Part shown: in pieces, positions 55,059 through 64,000 of the stretch | Layout of the letters: the number at the start of each line of letters is the position of its first letter | Numbering within the stretch: position 1 is the first letter of the stretch | Source: Pseudomonas cremoricolorata | GTDB taxonomy: Bacteria > Pseudomonadota > Gammaproteobacteria > Pseudomonadales > Pseudomonadaceae | Length of the DNA: 64,000 bases | Reading direction: 5' to 3' | Assembly: GCF_000759535.1 (NCBI RefSeq) | Contig: NZ_CP009455.1 | Location: forward strand, 2,418,001-2,482,000 | Program-made: the position numbers and the translations under genes | Notes under the pieces: generated by a model | Told to the model about the DNA's origin: nothing | The model's input: only the letters and a program-made list of their open reading frames with translations | Database searches by the model: none

Positions 55059-55871
55059 ATGAGCACAGAAGATCCCCGCTTTGCCGGCGTTGCCCGGCTG
55101 TATGGCGATGACGGCCTGCAGCGCTTGCGTGAGGCCCACGTCGGTGTGGTCGGCATCGGCGGTGTCGGCTCGTGGGTCGCCGAGGCCCTGGCGCGCAGTG
55201 GCGTGGGTGAGATCAGCCTGTTCGACCTCGACGATGTCTGCGTGAGCAACACCAACCGCCAGGCCCACGCCCTGCAGGGGCAGATCGGCCGGGCCAAGGT
55301 CGATTCCACCGCCGAGCGGTTGCGGGCGATCAACCCCGACTGCCAGGTGCATGCCGTGGCCGATTTCGTCACTCGCGAAAGCATGGCCGAGCACATCACC
55401 GAGCAATTGGACTGCGTGATCGACTGCATCGACAGCGTGATGGCCAAGGCCGCGCTGATCGCCTGGTGCCGGCGGCGCAAGATCGCCATCGTCACCACCG
55501 GCGGTGCAGGCGGGCAGATCGACCCTACGCAGATACAGATCGCCGACCTGAACAAGACTTTCAATGATCCGCTGGCCTCGCGGGTGCGCTCGACCCTGCG
55601 CCGCGACTACAACTTCTCGCGCAACCAGAGCCGCAACTACGGCGTGCCCTGCGTGTTTTCCAGCGAACAGCTGCGCTACCCGAAAGGCGATGGCAGCGTC
55701 TGTCTGCAAAAGAGCTTCGTCGGCGAAGGCGTGCGCCTGGACTGCTCGGGCGGCTTCGGTGCGGTGATGATGGTCACCGCCACCTTCGGCATGGTGGCGG
55801 CGAGCAAGGCGGTGGAAAAACTGGTGGCCGGCGCCCGCCGCCCCTCCGAGCGGGCAAAGCCTGCGCAGTGA
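55059..55871 (+). CDS. tcdA: TcdA, tRNA threonylcarbamoyladenosine dehydratase
   Basis: A 270-aa E1/ThiF-fold ATPase that cyclises the t6A37 base of tRNA to ct6A. Nucleotide motif GIGGVGSWVAEALARSG near residue 30-46, then FDLDDVCVSNTNRQ. A TATACT box at 55026-55031 and GCAGAGGTG lie upstream. It faces the csdE-csdA pair, which in E. coli supplies sulfur-transfer help to this enzyme (CsdL), so the three probably work together. Confidence 0.94.
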   Translation: MSTEDPRFAGVARLYGDDGLQRLREAHVGVVGIGGVGSWVAEALARSGVGEISLFDLDDVCVSNTNRQAHALQGQIGRAKVDSTAERLRAINPDCQVHAVADFVTRESMAEHITEQLDCVIDCIDSVMAKAALIAWCRRRKIAIVTTGGAGGQIDPTQIQIADLNKTFNDPLASRVRSTLRRDYNFSRNQSRNYGVPCVFSSEQLRYPKGDGSVCLQKSFVGEGVRLDCSGGFGAVMMVTATFGMVAASKAVEKLVAGARRPSERAKPAQ

Positions 55872-55883
55872 GCACGGCCACGC

Positions 55884-56288
55884 TTAGGCGATGGCTTGCG
55901 ACATCCTGTGCAGCACGGCATGCAGGCCATTGCTGCGCGAAGGCGAGAGCTGGCGCTCAAGGCCCAGCTCAGTGAACCAGGCGCGCAGATCCACCTGCGC
56001 CAGCTCCTCGTAAGTCAGCCCCTGCACCCTGACCAGCAGCAGCGCCAGCAGCCCACGCAGCAGGCGGGCCTCGCTCCCGGCTTTGAAGTGCCAGTGCATG
56101 CCACGGGGCTCGGTCACCAGCCAGACCACACTTTCGCAGCCGTGCACACGGTTGGCCTCGACCTTTTCCGTTTCGCTGAGCGGTTCCAGCGTGTCGCCCA
56201 TCTGCATCAGCAAGCGCGCACGCTGTTCCCAGCCCTGTGCCTGGGAAAAGCGCTGCAACGCTTCGGCAGCTTCAAGCGGCAGGCTCAT
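55884..56288 (-). CDS. csdE: SufE/CsdE-type sulfur acceptor
   Basis: A 134-aa SufE-fold protein that takes persulfide sulfur from the cysteine desulfurase. Acceptor Cys51 lies in VHGCESVVW. Its start overlaps the csdA stop by 4 bp (ATGA), indicating translational coupling. Named csdE from the csdA-csdE-tcdA grouping; sufE would be an alternative name. Confidence 0.92.
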   Translation of the reverse strand: MSLPLEAAEALQRFSQAQGWEQRARLLMQMGDTLEPLSETEKVEANRVHGCESVVWLVTEPRGMHWHFKAGSEARLLRGLLALLLVRVQGLTYEELAQVDLRAWFTELGLERQLSPSRSNGLHAVLHRMSQAIA

Positions 56289-57490
56289 CGCAACAGCTCC
56301 AGGCCCTGGTCGAGGGCATCGAAGAAACGCTGCAGGTCGTCACTGTCGTTGTACAGGCCCAGCGATACGCGGATCGCGCCGTCCAGCCCCAGGTGCTGGA
56401 GCAGCGGCATGGCGCAGTGATGGCCGGCGCGCACGGCGATACCCTGCTCGGTCAGGACATGGGCGATATCGGCGTTGTGCACGCCTTCGACGATGAAGCT
56501 GACCAAGGCTGTTTGTGGCGCGCCCAGCACGCGAATGCCTTGGCGTTCCTGCAGGCCGCCCAGCAGCAGGGCGTGCAAGCGCGCTTCGTGGGCAGACACC
56601 GCCTGGGCGTCGAGGCTGGCCAGGTAATCAAGGGTCGCGCCCAGGCCGATGACCCCGGCGATCGGCGGGGTGCCGGCTTCCAGGCCCAGCGGCGCCGGGC
56701 GGAAGCTGGCCTGTTGGTACTCGGCCAGGTGCACCATCTCGCCGCCGAACTGCCAATGGCGCACGTGTGCCAGTGCCTGGCTGCGACCATACAACACGCC
56801 CACACCGTCTGGGCCATACAGCTTGTGGCTCGACATCACGTAGAAATCGCAGCCCAGTTGCTGCAGGTCGGGGCGAGCGTGCACCACCCCTTGCGCGCCG
56901 TCGACCACACTCAGCGCGCCTTGCGCGCGGGCATGGGCGAGCAGGGGCCCGAGCGGTTGCCAGGTGCCGAGCACGTTGGACAACTGGCTGATCGCCAGCA
57001 GGCGCGTGCGCGGGCCGATCAGTTGCATGGCCGCATCCAGATCGAGCTGGCCCTGGTCGTCGATGGGCAGAATCACCAGGCGCAGGCCGCGACGCCGCGC
57101 CAACTGTTGCCAAGGCAGCAGGTTGGCATGGTGTTCCAGCGCGCTGACTGCGATTTCATCACCTGCCTGGAAGCCATGTTCCAGGCCATAGGCGAGCAGG
57201 TTCAGTGCCGAGGTGGCGCCGTGGGTGAAGACGATCTGCTCGGCGCTGCCTGCATTGAGCCAGGCGGCAAGCTTGGCGCGGCAGTGTTCGAACGCCTGGG
57301 TCGCCAGCGCGCCGGGCATGTGCTGAGCACGGTGGACATTGGCGGCGCCATGGCCGTAGTAATACAGGAGCGCGTCGAGCAGGGCCTGGGGCTTCTGGCT
57401 GGTGGCGGCGCTGTCCAGATAGGTCTGCTGCTGGCGATGCAGGGCGGCGATGGCAGGAAAATCGTCGCGCCAGGGGGAGGGCTGGAACAT
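56285..57490 (-). CDS. csdA: CsdA, class V cysteine desulfurase
   Basis: A 401-aa PLP enzyme removing sulfur from cysteine. PLP Lys223 in MSSHKLYGPDGVGVLY, active-site Cys359 in RAGHHCAMPLL, and the group II (SufS/CsdA) layout HRAQHMPGALAT. ATG 57490 is chosen by family start; upstream in-frame sequence runs into the dapD terminator. Coupled to csdE. Confidence 0.93.
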   Translation of the reverse strand: MFQPSPWRDDFPAIAALHRQQQTYLDSAATSQKPQALLDALLYYYGHGAANVHRAQHMPGALATQAFEHCRAKLAAWLNAGSAEQIVFTHGATSALNLLAYGLEHGFQAGDEIAVSALEHHANLLPWQQLARRRGLRLVILPIDDQGQLDLDAAMQLIGPRTRLLAISQLSNVLGTWQPLGPLLAHARAQGALSVVDGAQGVVHARPDLQQLGCDFYVMSSHKLYGPDGVGVLYGRSQALAHVRHWQFGGEMVHLAEYQQASFRPAPLGLEAGTPPIAGVIGLGATLDYLASLDAQAVSAHEARLHALLLGGLQERQGIRVLGAPQTALVSFIVEGVHNADIAHVLTEQGIAVRAGHHCAMPLLQHLGLDGAIRVSLGLYNDSDDLQRFFDALDQGLELLR

Positions 57491-57509
57491 GGTCGCGGGG
57501 CCTGGAAAG

Positions 57510-57539
57510 AAAAACGGGTCTGGCATTACGCCAGACCCG
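57510..57539 (-). terminator. Rho-independent terminator of dapD
   Basis: On the minus strand CGGGTCTGGC (57539-57530) pairs with GCCAGACCCG (57524-57515) over 10 bp with a 5-nt loop, followed by TTTTTC. It lies 41 bp after the dapD stop and 20 bp before csdA on the same strand. Confidence 0.88.
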
Positions 57540-57579
57540 ATCTTAGCACTGCAACCGCGGGTGCAACCGCGCAACGGCT

Positions 57580-58614
57580 TCAGTTGTGCGCGTGCAGCGC
57601 CTCGTTCAGCTCGATGGCCGACTTGTGGGTCTTGCACTCCACCGCGCCAGACTCTGAATTGCGGCGGAACAGCAGGTCGGTCTGCCCGGCCAGCTCACGC
57701 GCCTTGACCACCTTGACCAACTGGTTCTGCTCATCGAGCAGTTGCACCTTGGTGCCGGCGGTGACGTACAGGCCCGACTCCACGGTGTTGCGGTCACCCA
57801 GCGGAATGCCGATGCCGGCGTTGGCACCGATCAGGCAGCCTTCGCCGACGGTGATGACGATGTTGCCGCCTCCCGACAGGGTGCCCATGGTCGAGCAGCC
57901 GCCGCCCAGATCCGAGCCTTTGCCGACGAACACACCGGCCGAAACACGGCCTTCGATCATGCCCGGGCCTGCGGTGCCGGCGTTAAAGTTGACGAAGCCT
58001 TCGTGCATGATCGTGGTGCCTTCACCGATGTAGGCACCCAGACGCACACGGGCGGTGTCGGCGATGCGCACGCCAGCCGGGACCACGTAGTCGGTCATTT
58101 TCGGGAATTTATCGACCGAGAACACGTCCAGCAGCTCGCCTTTGAGGCGCGCTTCGAGTTGCCGCTCGGCCAGCTCGCCCAGATCGATGGCGCCCTGGTT
58201 GGTCCAGGCGACGTTCGGCAGCAGCGGGAAGATGCCGGCCAGGGACAGGCCGTGAGGCTTGACCAGACGGTGCGACAGCAGGTGCAGCTTGAGGTAGGCC
58301 TCAGGGGTCGAGGTCAGCGCGCTGTCCTCACCGAGCAGGGTGGCGACCAGTGGTTTGTGGCTTTCGGCCAAGCGGGTCAGCAGGGCGCCTTGTGCGGCAT
58401 CGATCGGTTTGACCACTTCGGCCAGCTGCGCGGCTTGCGCGGTGCTGAAGGCGATGGCCTGGTTGCCGCCCTGGTAACCGAGGATCGGCGCGATGGCCTC
58501 GATCAGCTCGGCGCTGGGTTTGAGCAGCGGTTGGGCGTAGAAGACTTCCAGCCAGTTTTCCTGACGGTTCTGGGTGCCGACGCCGAAGGCCAGGCTGAAC
58601 AGGGTAGTGGACAT
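57580..58614 (-). CDS. dapD: Tetrahydrodipicolinate N-succinyltransferase
   Basis: A 344-aa left-handed beta-helix acyltransferase of the lysine/diaminopimelate pathway; the long form usual in Pseudomonas. Hexapeptide-repeat region from about residue 180 to 300 (VRIADTARVRLGAYIGEGTT, GCLIGANAGIGIPLGD). Catalytic Glu and substrate loop lie in MIEGRVSAGVFVG. It follows the ArsC-like gene by 38 bp and ends at a good terminator. Confidence 0.95.
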   Translation of the reverse strand: MSTTLFSLAFGVGTQNRQENWLEVFYAQPLLKPSAELIEAIAPILGYQGGNQAIAFSTAQAAQLAEVVKPIDAAQGALLTRLAESHKPLVATLLGEDSALTSTPEAYLKLHLLSHRLVKPHGLSLAGIFPLLPNVAWTNQGAIDLGELAERQLEARLKGELLDVFSVDKFPKMTDYVVPAGVRIADTARVRLGAYIGEGTTIMHEGFVNFNAGTAGPGMIEGRVSAGVFVGKGSDLGGGCSTMGTLSGGGNIVITVGEGCLIGANAGIGIPLGDRNTVESGLYVTAGTKVQLLDEQNQLVKVVKARELAGQTDLLFRRNSESGAVECKTHKSAIELNEALHAHN

Positions 58615-58652
58615 GCAGTTACCTCATGCGAAAGGGGGTGGGCGGGTGGCGC

Positions 58653-59000
58653 TCAGGCCAGTGCCGCGGCGTAGGTTTCAGGTTTGAAACCGACCAGGGT
58701 GCGGTCACCGAGGTCTAGCACCGGGCGCTTGATCATCGAAGGTTGGGCAAGCATCAACTCGACGGCCTTGGCCTGGTCGAGGTCGGCCTTGCTGGCCTCG
58801 TCGAGCTTGCGGAAGGTGGTGCCGGCACGGTTGAGCAGCACTTGCCAGCCATGCTCGTCGCACCAGCGCTCGAGGCGGGCACGGTCGATGCCTTGGGTCT
58901 TGTAGTCATGGAAGCTGTACGCCACCGGCTGCTGGTCGAGCCAGGTGCGCGCTTTCTTCATGGTGTCGCAGGCTTTGATGCCGTAGAGGGTGTACGCCAT
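58653..59000 (-). CDS. ArsC/Spx-family reductase-like protein
   Basis: A 115-aa thioredoxin-fold protein with Cys11 in YGIKACDTMKKARTWL and the downstream RPVLDLGDRTLVGFKPE segment. It is of the ArsC/YffB type. There is no arsenical resistance gene nearby, and a role linked to glutathione-dependent thiol reduction is possible. ATG 59000 (MAYTLYG) is the family start. It is immediately upstream of dapD, as in many pseudomonads. Confidence 0.88.
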   Translation of the reverse strand: MAYTLYGIKACDTMKKARTWLDQQPVAYSFHDYKTQGIDRARLERWCDEHGWQVLLNRAGTTFRKLDEASKADLDQAKAVELMLAQPSMIKRPVLDLGDRTLVGFKPETYAAALA

Positions 59001-59310
59001 TGAATGCTGAGGACAGTGCCGGACAGGCCAGCGCTTTCCACGATCTCCGGAAAAAAGTGTCGGGCGATTATGCGGCAATGGTTCGATGAGCGCCACGGCT
59101 GGGGCGTGACATGAACCCCACCTGTGCCGTGTTGTCCGTTACAGTGCTCGACGCCGCGCTGGAGGTATCGCCTCTACGACCAAGGTGCAGCAGTGCGCCA
59201 GGCGCTGCGGGCTTTACCCTTGAAGGCTCTGAGTCAGGATGCGTACGCCTAGGTGCCGACGCCTCCGCTTCCACCCGCAACTCCCTCGCTAGCCCAAGGA
59301 AACGCCGCCC
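59001..59310. other. Divergent intergenic region, no recognised content
   Basis: A 310-bp gap between the ArsC-like gene and the antiporter gene. It must hold both promoters, but I see no convincing -35/-10 pair, palindrome or small gene. A 77-aa frame at 59111-59344 overlaps the antiporter start and has no coding character. Confidence 0.5.
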
Positions 59311-60963
59311 ATGCAGTCCGCCTACACCGTCCTCATCCTGCTGACGCTGGTGAGCCTGTCGAAACTGCTCGGGCGCATGATTCCGCTGCCTGTTCCGTTG
59401 CCGCTGGTGCAGATCGCCGCGGGGGCGCTGCTGGCCTGGCCGACGCTGGGTCTGCATGTGGCGCTCGACCCGGAGCTGTTTCTGTTTCTGTTCCTGCCGC
59501 CGCTGCTGTTCGTCGATGGCTGGCGCATGCCCAAGCGCGAGCTGTGGCGCCTGCGAGGTCCGGTAGTGGCGTTGGCGGTAGGGCTGGTACTGTTCATCGT
59601 GGTCGGCGCCGGTTACTTCATTCACTGGATTCTGCCCAGCATTCCCTTGCCGGTGGCCTTCGCCCTGGCCGCCGTGCTGTCGCCGACCGATGCGGTGGCG
59701 GTCTCGGCGATCACCCAGGGGCGGCTGCCGACGCCCTTGATGCACATGTTGCAGGGCGAGGCCCTGCTCAACGACGCCTCGGGCCTGGTGACGTTCAAGT
59801 TCGCCCTGGCCGCAGCCATCACCGGAGTGTTTTCCCTCACTGAGGCGAGCCTGACCTTCGTGCTGGTGGCCTTGGGCGGCCTGGCGGTGGGTGTGGCGCT
59901 GAGCTGGCTGGTGGGGCGCCTGCGCAGATGGATGATCGCTCGCGGTTGGGACGATCCGGCCACCCACGTGGTGTTCATGCTGCTGCTGCCGTTCGCCGCC
60001 TATGTGCTGGCCGAGCGCCTGGGCGCCTCGGGCATTCTCTCGGCGGTGGCTGCGGGCATGATGCAGAGCTGGCTCGACCTGCTGCCGCGCCAGACCAGCA
60101 CGCGACTGCTCAACCGCAGCGTCTGGTCGCTGCTCGAGTTCGCCTTCAATGGCCTGATCTTCCTGCTGCTGGGCTTGCAGTTGCCGGATATCGTCAAGGC
60201 AGCCGTCAGCCATGAAACGACCTTGTGGCCGACCCTGGCCTACCGCTGCCTCGACGTGCTGGCGATCTTTGCGGTGCTGATTCTGCTGCGCTTCATCTGG
60301 GTGCAAAGCATCTGGCGGGCCATCGGCGTGATCCGTCGCTGGCGTGGCAAACCTGAGCTGGTGCTGCTGCCCACGGCGCGCTCCTGCTGGTTGCTGACCC
60401 TTGGTGGGGTGCGTGGTGCGGTGACTCTGGCCGGTGTGATGTCGGTGCCCTTGCTGATCGGCGCAGGCACCGCGTTCCCCGAACGCGACCTGCTGATCTT
60501 CATCGCCGCCGGGGTGATTCTGCTGTCGCTGGTCTCGGCCTGTGTGTCGCTGCCGATGCTGCTGCGTGGCGTCAGCCAGAGCGCCGACGAGACCCTGCAG
60601 CGTGAGGTGCAGCAAGCCTGGAAGCTCACCGCAGAGGCGGCCATCCATGCCTTGGAAGCCGAGGATGTGGTAGATGCCCAAGCACCTCAGGATGCCGCGC
60701 AGGCGGCAATGGCCACCGAGCTGAAAGGGCGCTTGATGGCCGAGTACCGCAACGAGCTGGAAAGCTACGATGACACTGACGAGGCGCGCGCGCTGGCTGA
60801 ACACATGGAACTGCTCGAACGGCGGCTGCGGCTCAAGGCATTACGGGCGCAGCGCCTTGAGCTGTACCGCCTGCACCGCAAGCATCTGATCGGCGACGAT
60901 GTGGTGCGCAAGGTCTTGAGCGAGCTGGACATGAGCGAAGCCAACCTCGGGGCGGTTGGCTGA
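59311..60963 (+). CDS. CPA1-family Na+/H+ antiporter
   Basis: A 550-aa inner-membrane antiporter with about 12 helices. The exchange site region reads AAVLSPTDAVAVSAI, with EALLNDASGLVTF following, as in NhaP/CPA1 proteins. From about residue 425 a charged helical cytoplasmic tail (RLKALRAQRLELYRLHRKHL near the end) extends to the C-terminus. It exports sodium or potassium in exchange for protons, aiding pH and salt tolerance. AAGGA before ATG 59311. Confidence 0.92.
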   Translation: MQSAYTVLILLTLVSLSKLLGRMIPLPVPLPLVQIAAGALLAWPTLGLHVALDPELFLFLFLPPLLFVDGWRMPKRELWRLRGPVVALAVGLVLFIVVGAGYFIHWILPSIPLPVAFALAAVLSPTDAVAVSAITQGRLPTPLMHMLQGEALLNDASGLVTFKFALAAAITGVFSLTEASLTFVLVALGGLAVGVALSWLVGRLRRWMIARGWDDPATHVVFMLLLPFAAYVLAERLGASGILSAVAAGMMQSWLDLLPRQTSTRLLNRSVWSLLEFAFNGLIFLLLGLQLPDIVKAAVSHETTLWPTLAYRCLDVLAIFAVLILLRFIWVQSIWRAIGVIRRWRGKPELVLLPTARSCWLLTLGGVRGAVTLAGVMSVPLLIGAGTAFPERDLLIFIAAGVILLSLVSACVSLPMLLRGVSQSADETLQREVQQAWKLTAEAAIHALEAEDVVDAQAPQDAAQAAMATELKGRLMAEYRNELESYDDTDEARALAEHMELLERRLRLKALRAQRLELYRLHRKHLIGDDVVRKVLSELDMSEANLGAVG

Positions 60964-61020
60964 ACGCACGTCCGCGTTGGCTATCGGAGCCTGCCGTGCA
61001 GAGCAGGCCCGAAGGGCTGC

Positions 61021-62217
61021 TTAGCGCTGGCTGAGGAAGTGACGAATGCGCTCGGCCGCCTCGATGCACTCGGCCAACGGTGCTACCAACGCCATGCGCA
61101 CACGCCCTGCACCGGGGTTGACGCCATCGACCTCGCGAGACAGGTACGAACCCGGCACCACGGTAACGTGCTCGGCCTCGAACAGATCACGGGTGAAGTC
61201 GGCATCGCACCCAGGCACCTTGGCCCACAGGTAGAAACTGCCGTCGGGGCGCTGCACCTCCATCACCGGTTGCAGAATCTCCAGTACCGCATCGTACTTG
61301 GCCCGGTACTGGTCACGGTTGTCGCGCACGTGGGCTTCGTCCTGCCAGGCGGCGATGCTCGCCAGTTGCGTCTGCACCGGCATCGCGCAGCCGTGGTAGG
61401 TGCGGTAGAGCAGAAATGGCTTGATGATCTCGGCGTCGCCTGCGACGAAGCCCGAGCGCAGGCCTGGCAGGTTGGAGCGCTTGGACAAACTGTGGAACAC
61501 CACGCAGCGCTTGAAATCACTGCGACCCAGTTCGGCGCAGGCGCTGAGCAGGCCGGGCGGCGGAGCATCTTCGTCGAAGTACAGTTCGCTGTAGCATTCG
61601 TCGGCGGCGATGACGAAATCGTACTGGTCGGCCAGGGCGATCAGCTTTTTCAGAGTGTCCAGCGGCACTAGCGCGCCGGTGGGGTTGCCCGGTGAGCACA
61701 GGAACAGAATCTGGCAGCGTTGCCAGACCTCGGCCGGAACTGCCTCGAAGTCGGGGTTGAAACCGTTGTCTTCCAGGCACGGCAGGTAGTGCGGCGTGGC
61801 GCCAGCGAGCAGCGCTGCACCTTCATAGATCTGATAGAACGGGTTGGGGCTGACCACCAGGCCATCGGCACTGCGATCGACCACTGCCTGGGTGAAGGCG
61901 AACAGCGCTTCACGGGTGCCATTGACCGGCAGGATATGCTGATCGGCCTGCAACCAGCCAGCCGGCACGCCGAAACGCCGCTCGCACCACTGGCCAATGG
62001 CCTGGCGCAGCGCCGGCAAACCGAGGGTGCTGGGGTACACCGCCAGCTTGTCGAGGTTGTCGCTCATGGCCTGGGCCACGAACGCGGGCGATGCGTGTTT
62101 CGGCTCGCCGATCGACAGGGCGATGGCGCGCTTGTCGTTAGCAGGCGTGACGCTGCCGAGCAGGGCACGCAGTTTCTCGAACGGGTAGGGCTGTAGCTGG
62201 GTCAACGCTGGGTTCAT
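61021..62217 (-). CDS. dapC: N-succinyldiaminopimelate aminotransferase
   Basis: A 398-aa fold-type I PLP aminotransferase of lysine synthesis. PLP Lys in HSLSKRSNLPGLRSG, cofactor contacts SPGNPTGA and AADECYSELYFDE, and the Arg that binds the substrate carboxylate near VRMALVAP. It lies 22 bp downstream of glnD, as is usual in Pseudomonas. No other transaminase role is suggested. Confidence 0.94.
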   Translation of the reverse strand: MNPALTQLQPYPFEKLRALLGSVTPANDKRAIALSIGEPKHASPAFVAQAMSDNLDKLAVYPSTLGLPALRQAIGQWCERRFGVPAGWLQADQHILPVNGTREALFAFTQAVVDRSADGLVVSPNPFYQIYEGAALLAGATPHYLPCLEDNGFNPDFEAVPAEVWQRCQILFLCSPGNPTGALVPLDTLKKLIALADQYDFVIAADECYSELYFDEDAPPPGLLSACAELGRSDFKRCVVFHSLSKRSNLPGLRSGFVAGDAEIIKPFLLYRTYHGCAMPVQTQLASIAAWQDEAHVRDNRDQYRAKYDAVLEILQPVMEVQRPDGSFYLWAKVPGCDADFTRDLFEAEHVTVVPGSYLSREVDGVNPGAGRVRMALVAPLAECIEAAERIRHFLSQR

Positions 62218-62239
62218 CGGCGCAAGGTCTCGGCAATCG

Positions 62240-64000
62240 TTAGAAATTCACCCGGGCAGGGCTGGCGTCGCTGGCCTGGCCGGCCTGCAACTGCTCAATG
62301 ATGGCTTCCTGCAAACGCAGGCACAGCTGCGGATCGGACAGCGGCTGGTTGTCGGCGTCGGTGACGAAGAACACGTCTTCGACGCGCTCGCCCAGCGTGG
62401 CGATCTTGGCGTTTTGCAGCGAAAGGTCGAACTCCAGGAAAATCCGCCCCAGCCGTGCGAGCAGGCCCGGGCGGTCGGGGGCAGTGATTTCGAGGATGGT
62501 CACCGGCCGCTGGGCATCGTTGTGGATGGTCACCTGCGGCGCGAAGGTAAAGTGCTTGAGCTGACGCGGCACCCGGCGCTGGATGATCGTCGGGTAGTCC
62601 TCTGGGGTGCGCAGCGCTTCGCTAAGGCCGTCGCGAATCTGCCGCACGCGCTGCGGATTGTCACCGATCGAGCCGCCGTCGTTGTCCAGCACGATGTAGG
62701 TGTCGAGGGTGAACTGGCTGCTCGAGGTGATGATGCGCGCGTCATGGATGTTCAGGTTGAGCTGGGCCATGGCGGCCACCGTCACGGCGAAGAAATCGTG
62801 CTGGTCGGGGGCATAGATGAAGATCTGCGTGCCGCCCTCGAATTCGCGCTGGGTGGTTTCCTTGATCAGCACCAGCGGGCCGCCATCGGCCGGTTGCTGG
62901 AGAATGGCATCGGTGTGCCAGGCAACATCGGCTGCGGTATGGCGCAGGAAGTAGTCATCGCCCAGTTGCGACCACAACTGCTCGACGTCATCGGGGTCGG
63001 TGCCTTCGCGAATCAGGATGTCCAGTGCCGAGCTCTGGGTCTGGCGAATCAGTTCTTCACGGTCGAGCGGGTTTTCCAGGCCACGGCGCAGGGCGCGCTT
63101 GGTCTCGCTGTAGAGCTGGCGCAGCAGGCTGGCGCGCCAGGAGTTCCACAGGCTCGGGTTGGTGGCGTTGATGTCGGCCACGGTCAGCACATACAGGTAG
63201 TCGAGCCGCGTCTCGTCGCCCACCAGCAGGGCGAAGTCGTTGATCACCTGCGGGTCGGAGAGGTCCTTGCGCTGGGCGGTGGTGGACATCATCAGATGGT
63301 TCTGCACCAGCCAGACGATCAACCGGGTGTCCCAAGTCGGCAGTTGATGGCGTTCGGCGAAGGCCTGCGCGTCTATCGCGCCCAGATCGGAGTGATCGCC
63401 CTGGCGGCCCTTGCCGATGTCGTGATAAAGGCCAGCCAGGTAGATCAGCTCCGGCTTGGGCAAGCGACCCATGAGCTTGCTGGCCAGCGGGAATTTCTCC
63501 GACACTGGGGTGTAGCTAAGCTTGCGCAGGTGCTTGATGAGATTGAGCGTGTGCGCATCGACCGTATAGATGTGGAACAGGTCGTGCTGCATCTGGCCGA
63601 CGATGAAACCGAATTCAGGCAAATAGCGACCGAGTATGCCGTAGCGGTTCATGCGTCGCAGGTTGCGGTGGATGCCCACTTCGCACTTGAACAGTTCGAT
63701 GAACAGGCTGGTGTTGCGGATATCGCTGCGGAAGCTGTCGTCGATCAGGTGCCGGCTTTCGCGCAGCAGGCGCACGGTGTCGGCGCGTACGCCCTTGATT
63801 TCCGGGTGCTGGGCCATCAGCACGAAGATTTCCAGCATGGCGAACGGGGTGCGCTTGAAGACGTTGGCGTGGGCGGCCTCGATATAGCCATCGTGCAGGC
63901 CGAAGCGTGCGTTCAGCGGTTGCGTGGTGCCACTGTCTTCGTCGGCGAGGATGACCTCCTCGAAGTGCTGGATGATCAGGTCGCACAACTGGCTGATGCT
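62240..64000 (-). CDS. glnD: GlnD, PII uridylyltransferase/uridylyl-removing enzyme, 3' part
   Basis: The frame is open at the right edge, so about 586 C-terminal residues are seen of a family length near 900; the nucleotidyltransferase catalytic head is mostly outside. Visible parts: a linker, an HD domain with [15 protein letters not shown] (uridylyl-removing site), and two C-terminal ACT domains (about from [20 protein letters not shown] and [16 protein letters not shown]) that sense glutamine. It modifies PII and so sets nitrogen control. The ATG-like codon at 63988 is not the start. Confidence 0.95.
   Translation of the reverse strand, partial: SISQLCDLIIQHFEEVILADEDSGTTQPLNARFGLHDGYIEAAHANVFKRTPFAMLEIFVLMAQHPEIKGVRADTVRLLRESRHLIDDSFRSDIRNTSLFIELFKCEVGIHRNLRRMNRYGILGRYLPEFGFIVGQMQHDLFHIYTVDAHTLNLIKHLRKLSYTPVSEKFPLASKLMGRLPKPELIYLAGLYHDIGKGRQGDHSDLGAIDAQAFAERHQLPTWDTRLIVWLVQNHLMMSTTAQRKDLSDPQVINDFALLVGDETRLDYLYVLTVADINATNPSLWNSWRASLLRQLYSETKRALRRGLENPLDREELIRQTQSSALDILIREGTDPDDVEQLWSQLGDDYFLRHTAADVAWHTDAILQQPADGGPLVLIKETTQREFEGGTQIFIYAPDQHDFFAVTVAAMAQLNLNIHDARIITSSSQFTLDTYIVLDNDGGSIGDNPQRVRQIRDGLSEALRTPEDYPTIIQRRVPRQLKHFTFAPQVTIHNDAQRPVTILEITAPDRPGLLARLGRIFLEFDLSLQNAKIATLGERVEDVFFVTDADNQPLSDPQLCLRLQEAIIEQLQAGQASDASPARVNF

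Noticed and set aside
56237..58033. 598-residue plus-strand frame across csdA and dapD
   Set aside because: Spans the terminator of dapD and two real genes on the other strand; no domain features.
58653..59000. Arsenate resistance gene
   Set aside because: ArsC/Spx fold is present, but no arsenic genes accompany it and the YffB-like subgroup next to dapD is not known to act on arsenate.
1..64000. CRISPR array, prophage, insertion sequence or rRNA operon
   Set aside because: No regularly spaced repeats, transposase, integrase, phage structural genes or rRNA sequence seen when reading the window.

Overview
The window is a 64-kb piece of a high-GC gammaproteobacterial chromosome. Protein content and gene order point to a Pseudomonas of the P. 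putida group: nadB-algU-mucA-mucB-mucD-lepA-lepB-rnc-era-recO-pdxJ, tctCBA with an OprD porin and tctDE, phaG beside tRNA-Gly, and ndvB, dapE, dapD, dapC and glnD. I see no transposase, integrase, phage gene, rRNA operon or CRISPR array. Most of the window is ordinary core genome.

Left end (1-3.2 kb): the 3' end of an unknown membrane protein, a SulP anion transporter and a GntR regulator with two DNA-binding domains. Region 3.2-11.2 kb is the most distinctive part. It is a one-way run of eight tightly spaced genes: amidase, a PgdA-like/cyclic-imidase metal hydrolase, MFS importer, two SDR dehydrogenases, a 99-aa Cys-rich protein, a CobW-type metallochaperone GTPase and a leaderless substrate-binding-protein relative. 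The GntR gene is divergent, and matching AAATG/CATTT palindromes lie in the shared control region. I read it as an accessory catabolic operon in which a cyclic imide is opened by the metal hydrolase, the half-amide is deaminated by the amidase, and metal is supplied through the CobW protein. This is inference. A tRNA-Gly(CCC) lies directly downstream, with its 3' end facing the cluster.

Region 11.4-17.4 kb: phaG (3-hydroxyacyl-ACP to PHA or HAA precursors), rsuA, a small CWC protein, a membrane diguanylate cyclase, a Tyr/Pro-rich lipoprotein, a 3-hydroxyisobutyryl-CoA hydrolase-like enzyme and ung. A structured non-coding element follows. Region 17.7-25.4 kb: the tricarboxylate uptake system (porin, tctC, tctB, tctA, an AbrB-family membrane protein) divergent from its two-component regulator tctDE.

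Region 25.4-40 kb: HDOD protein, ygfZ, sdhE-ygfX and nadB, then the envelope-stress sigma factor operon algU-mucA-mucB and mucD (no mucC), and the conserved run lepA-lepB-rnc-era-recO-pdxJ. Region 40-45 kb: a TetR repressor divergent from a two-gene RND efflux pump, with a palindromic operator between them.

Region 45-64 kb: a DUF4197 protein, two YbaY-type proteins, plsB, a cold-shock protein, rlmA, dapE, the ndvB beta-glucan synthase, tcdA with the csdA/csdE sulfur-transfer pair, dapD, an ArsC-like reductase, a CPA1 Na+/H+ antiporter, dapC and the 3' two thirds of glnD, which runs off the right edge. Three lysine/diaminopimelate genes (dapE, dapD, dapC) lie within 11 kb.
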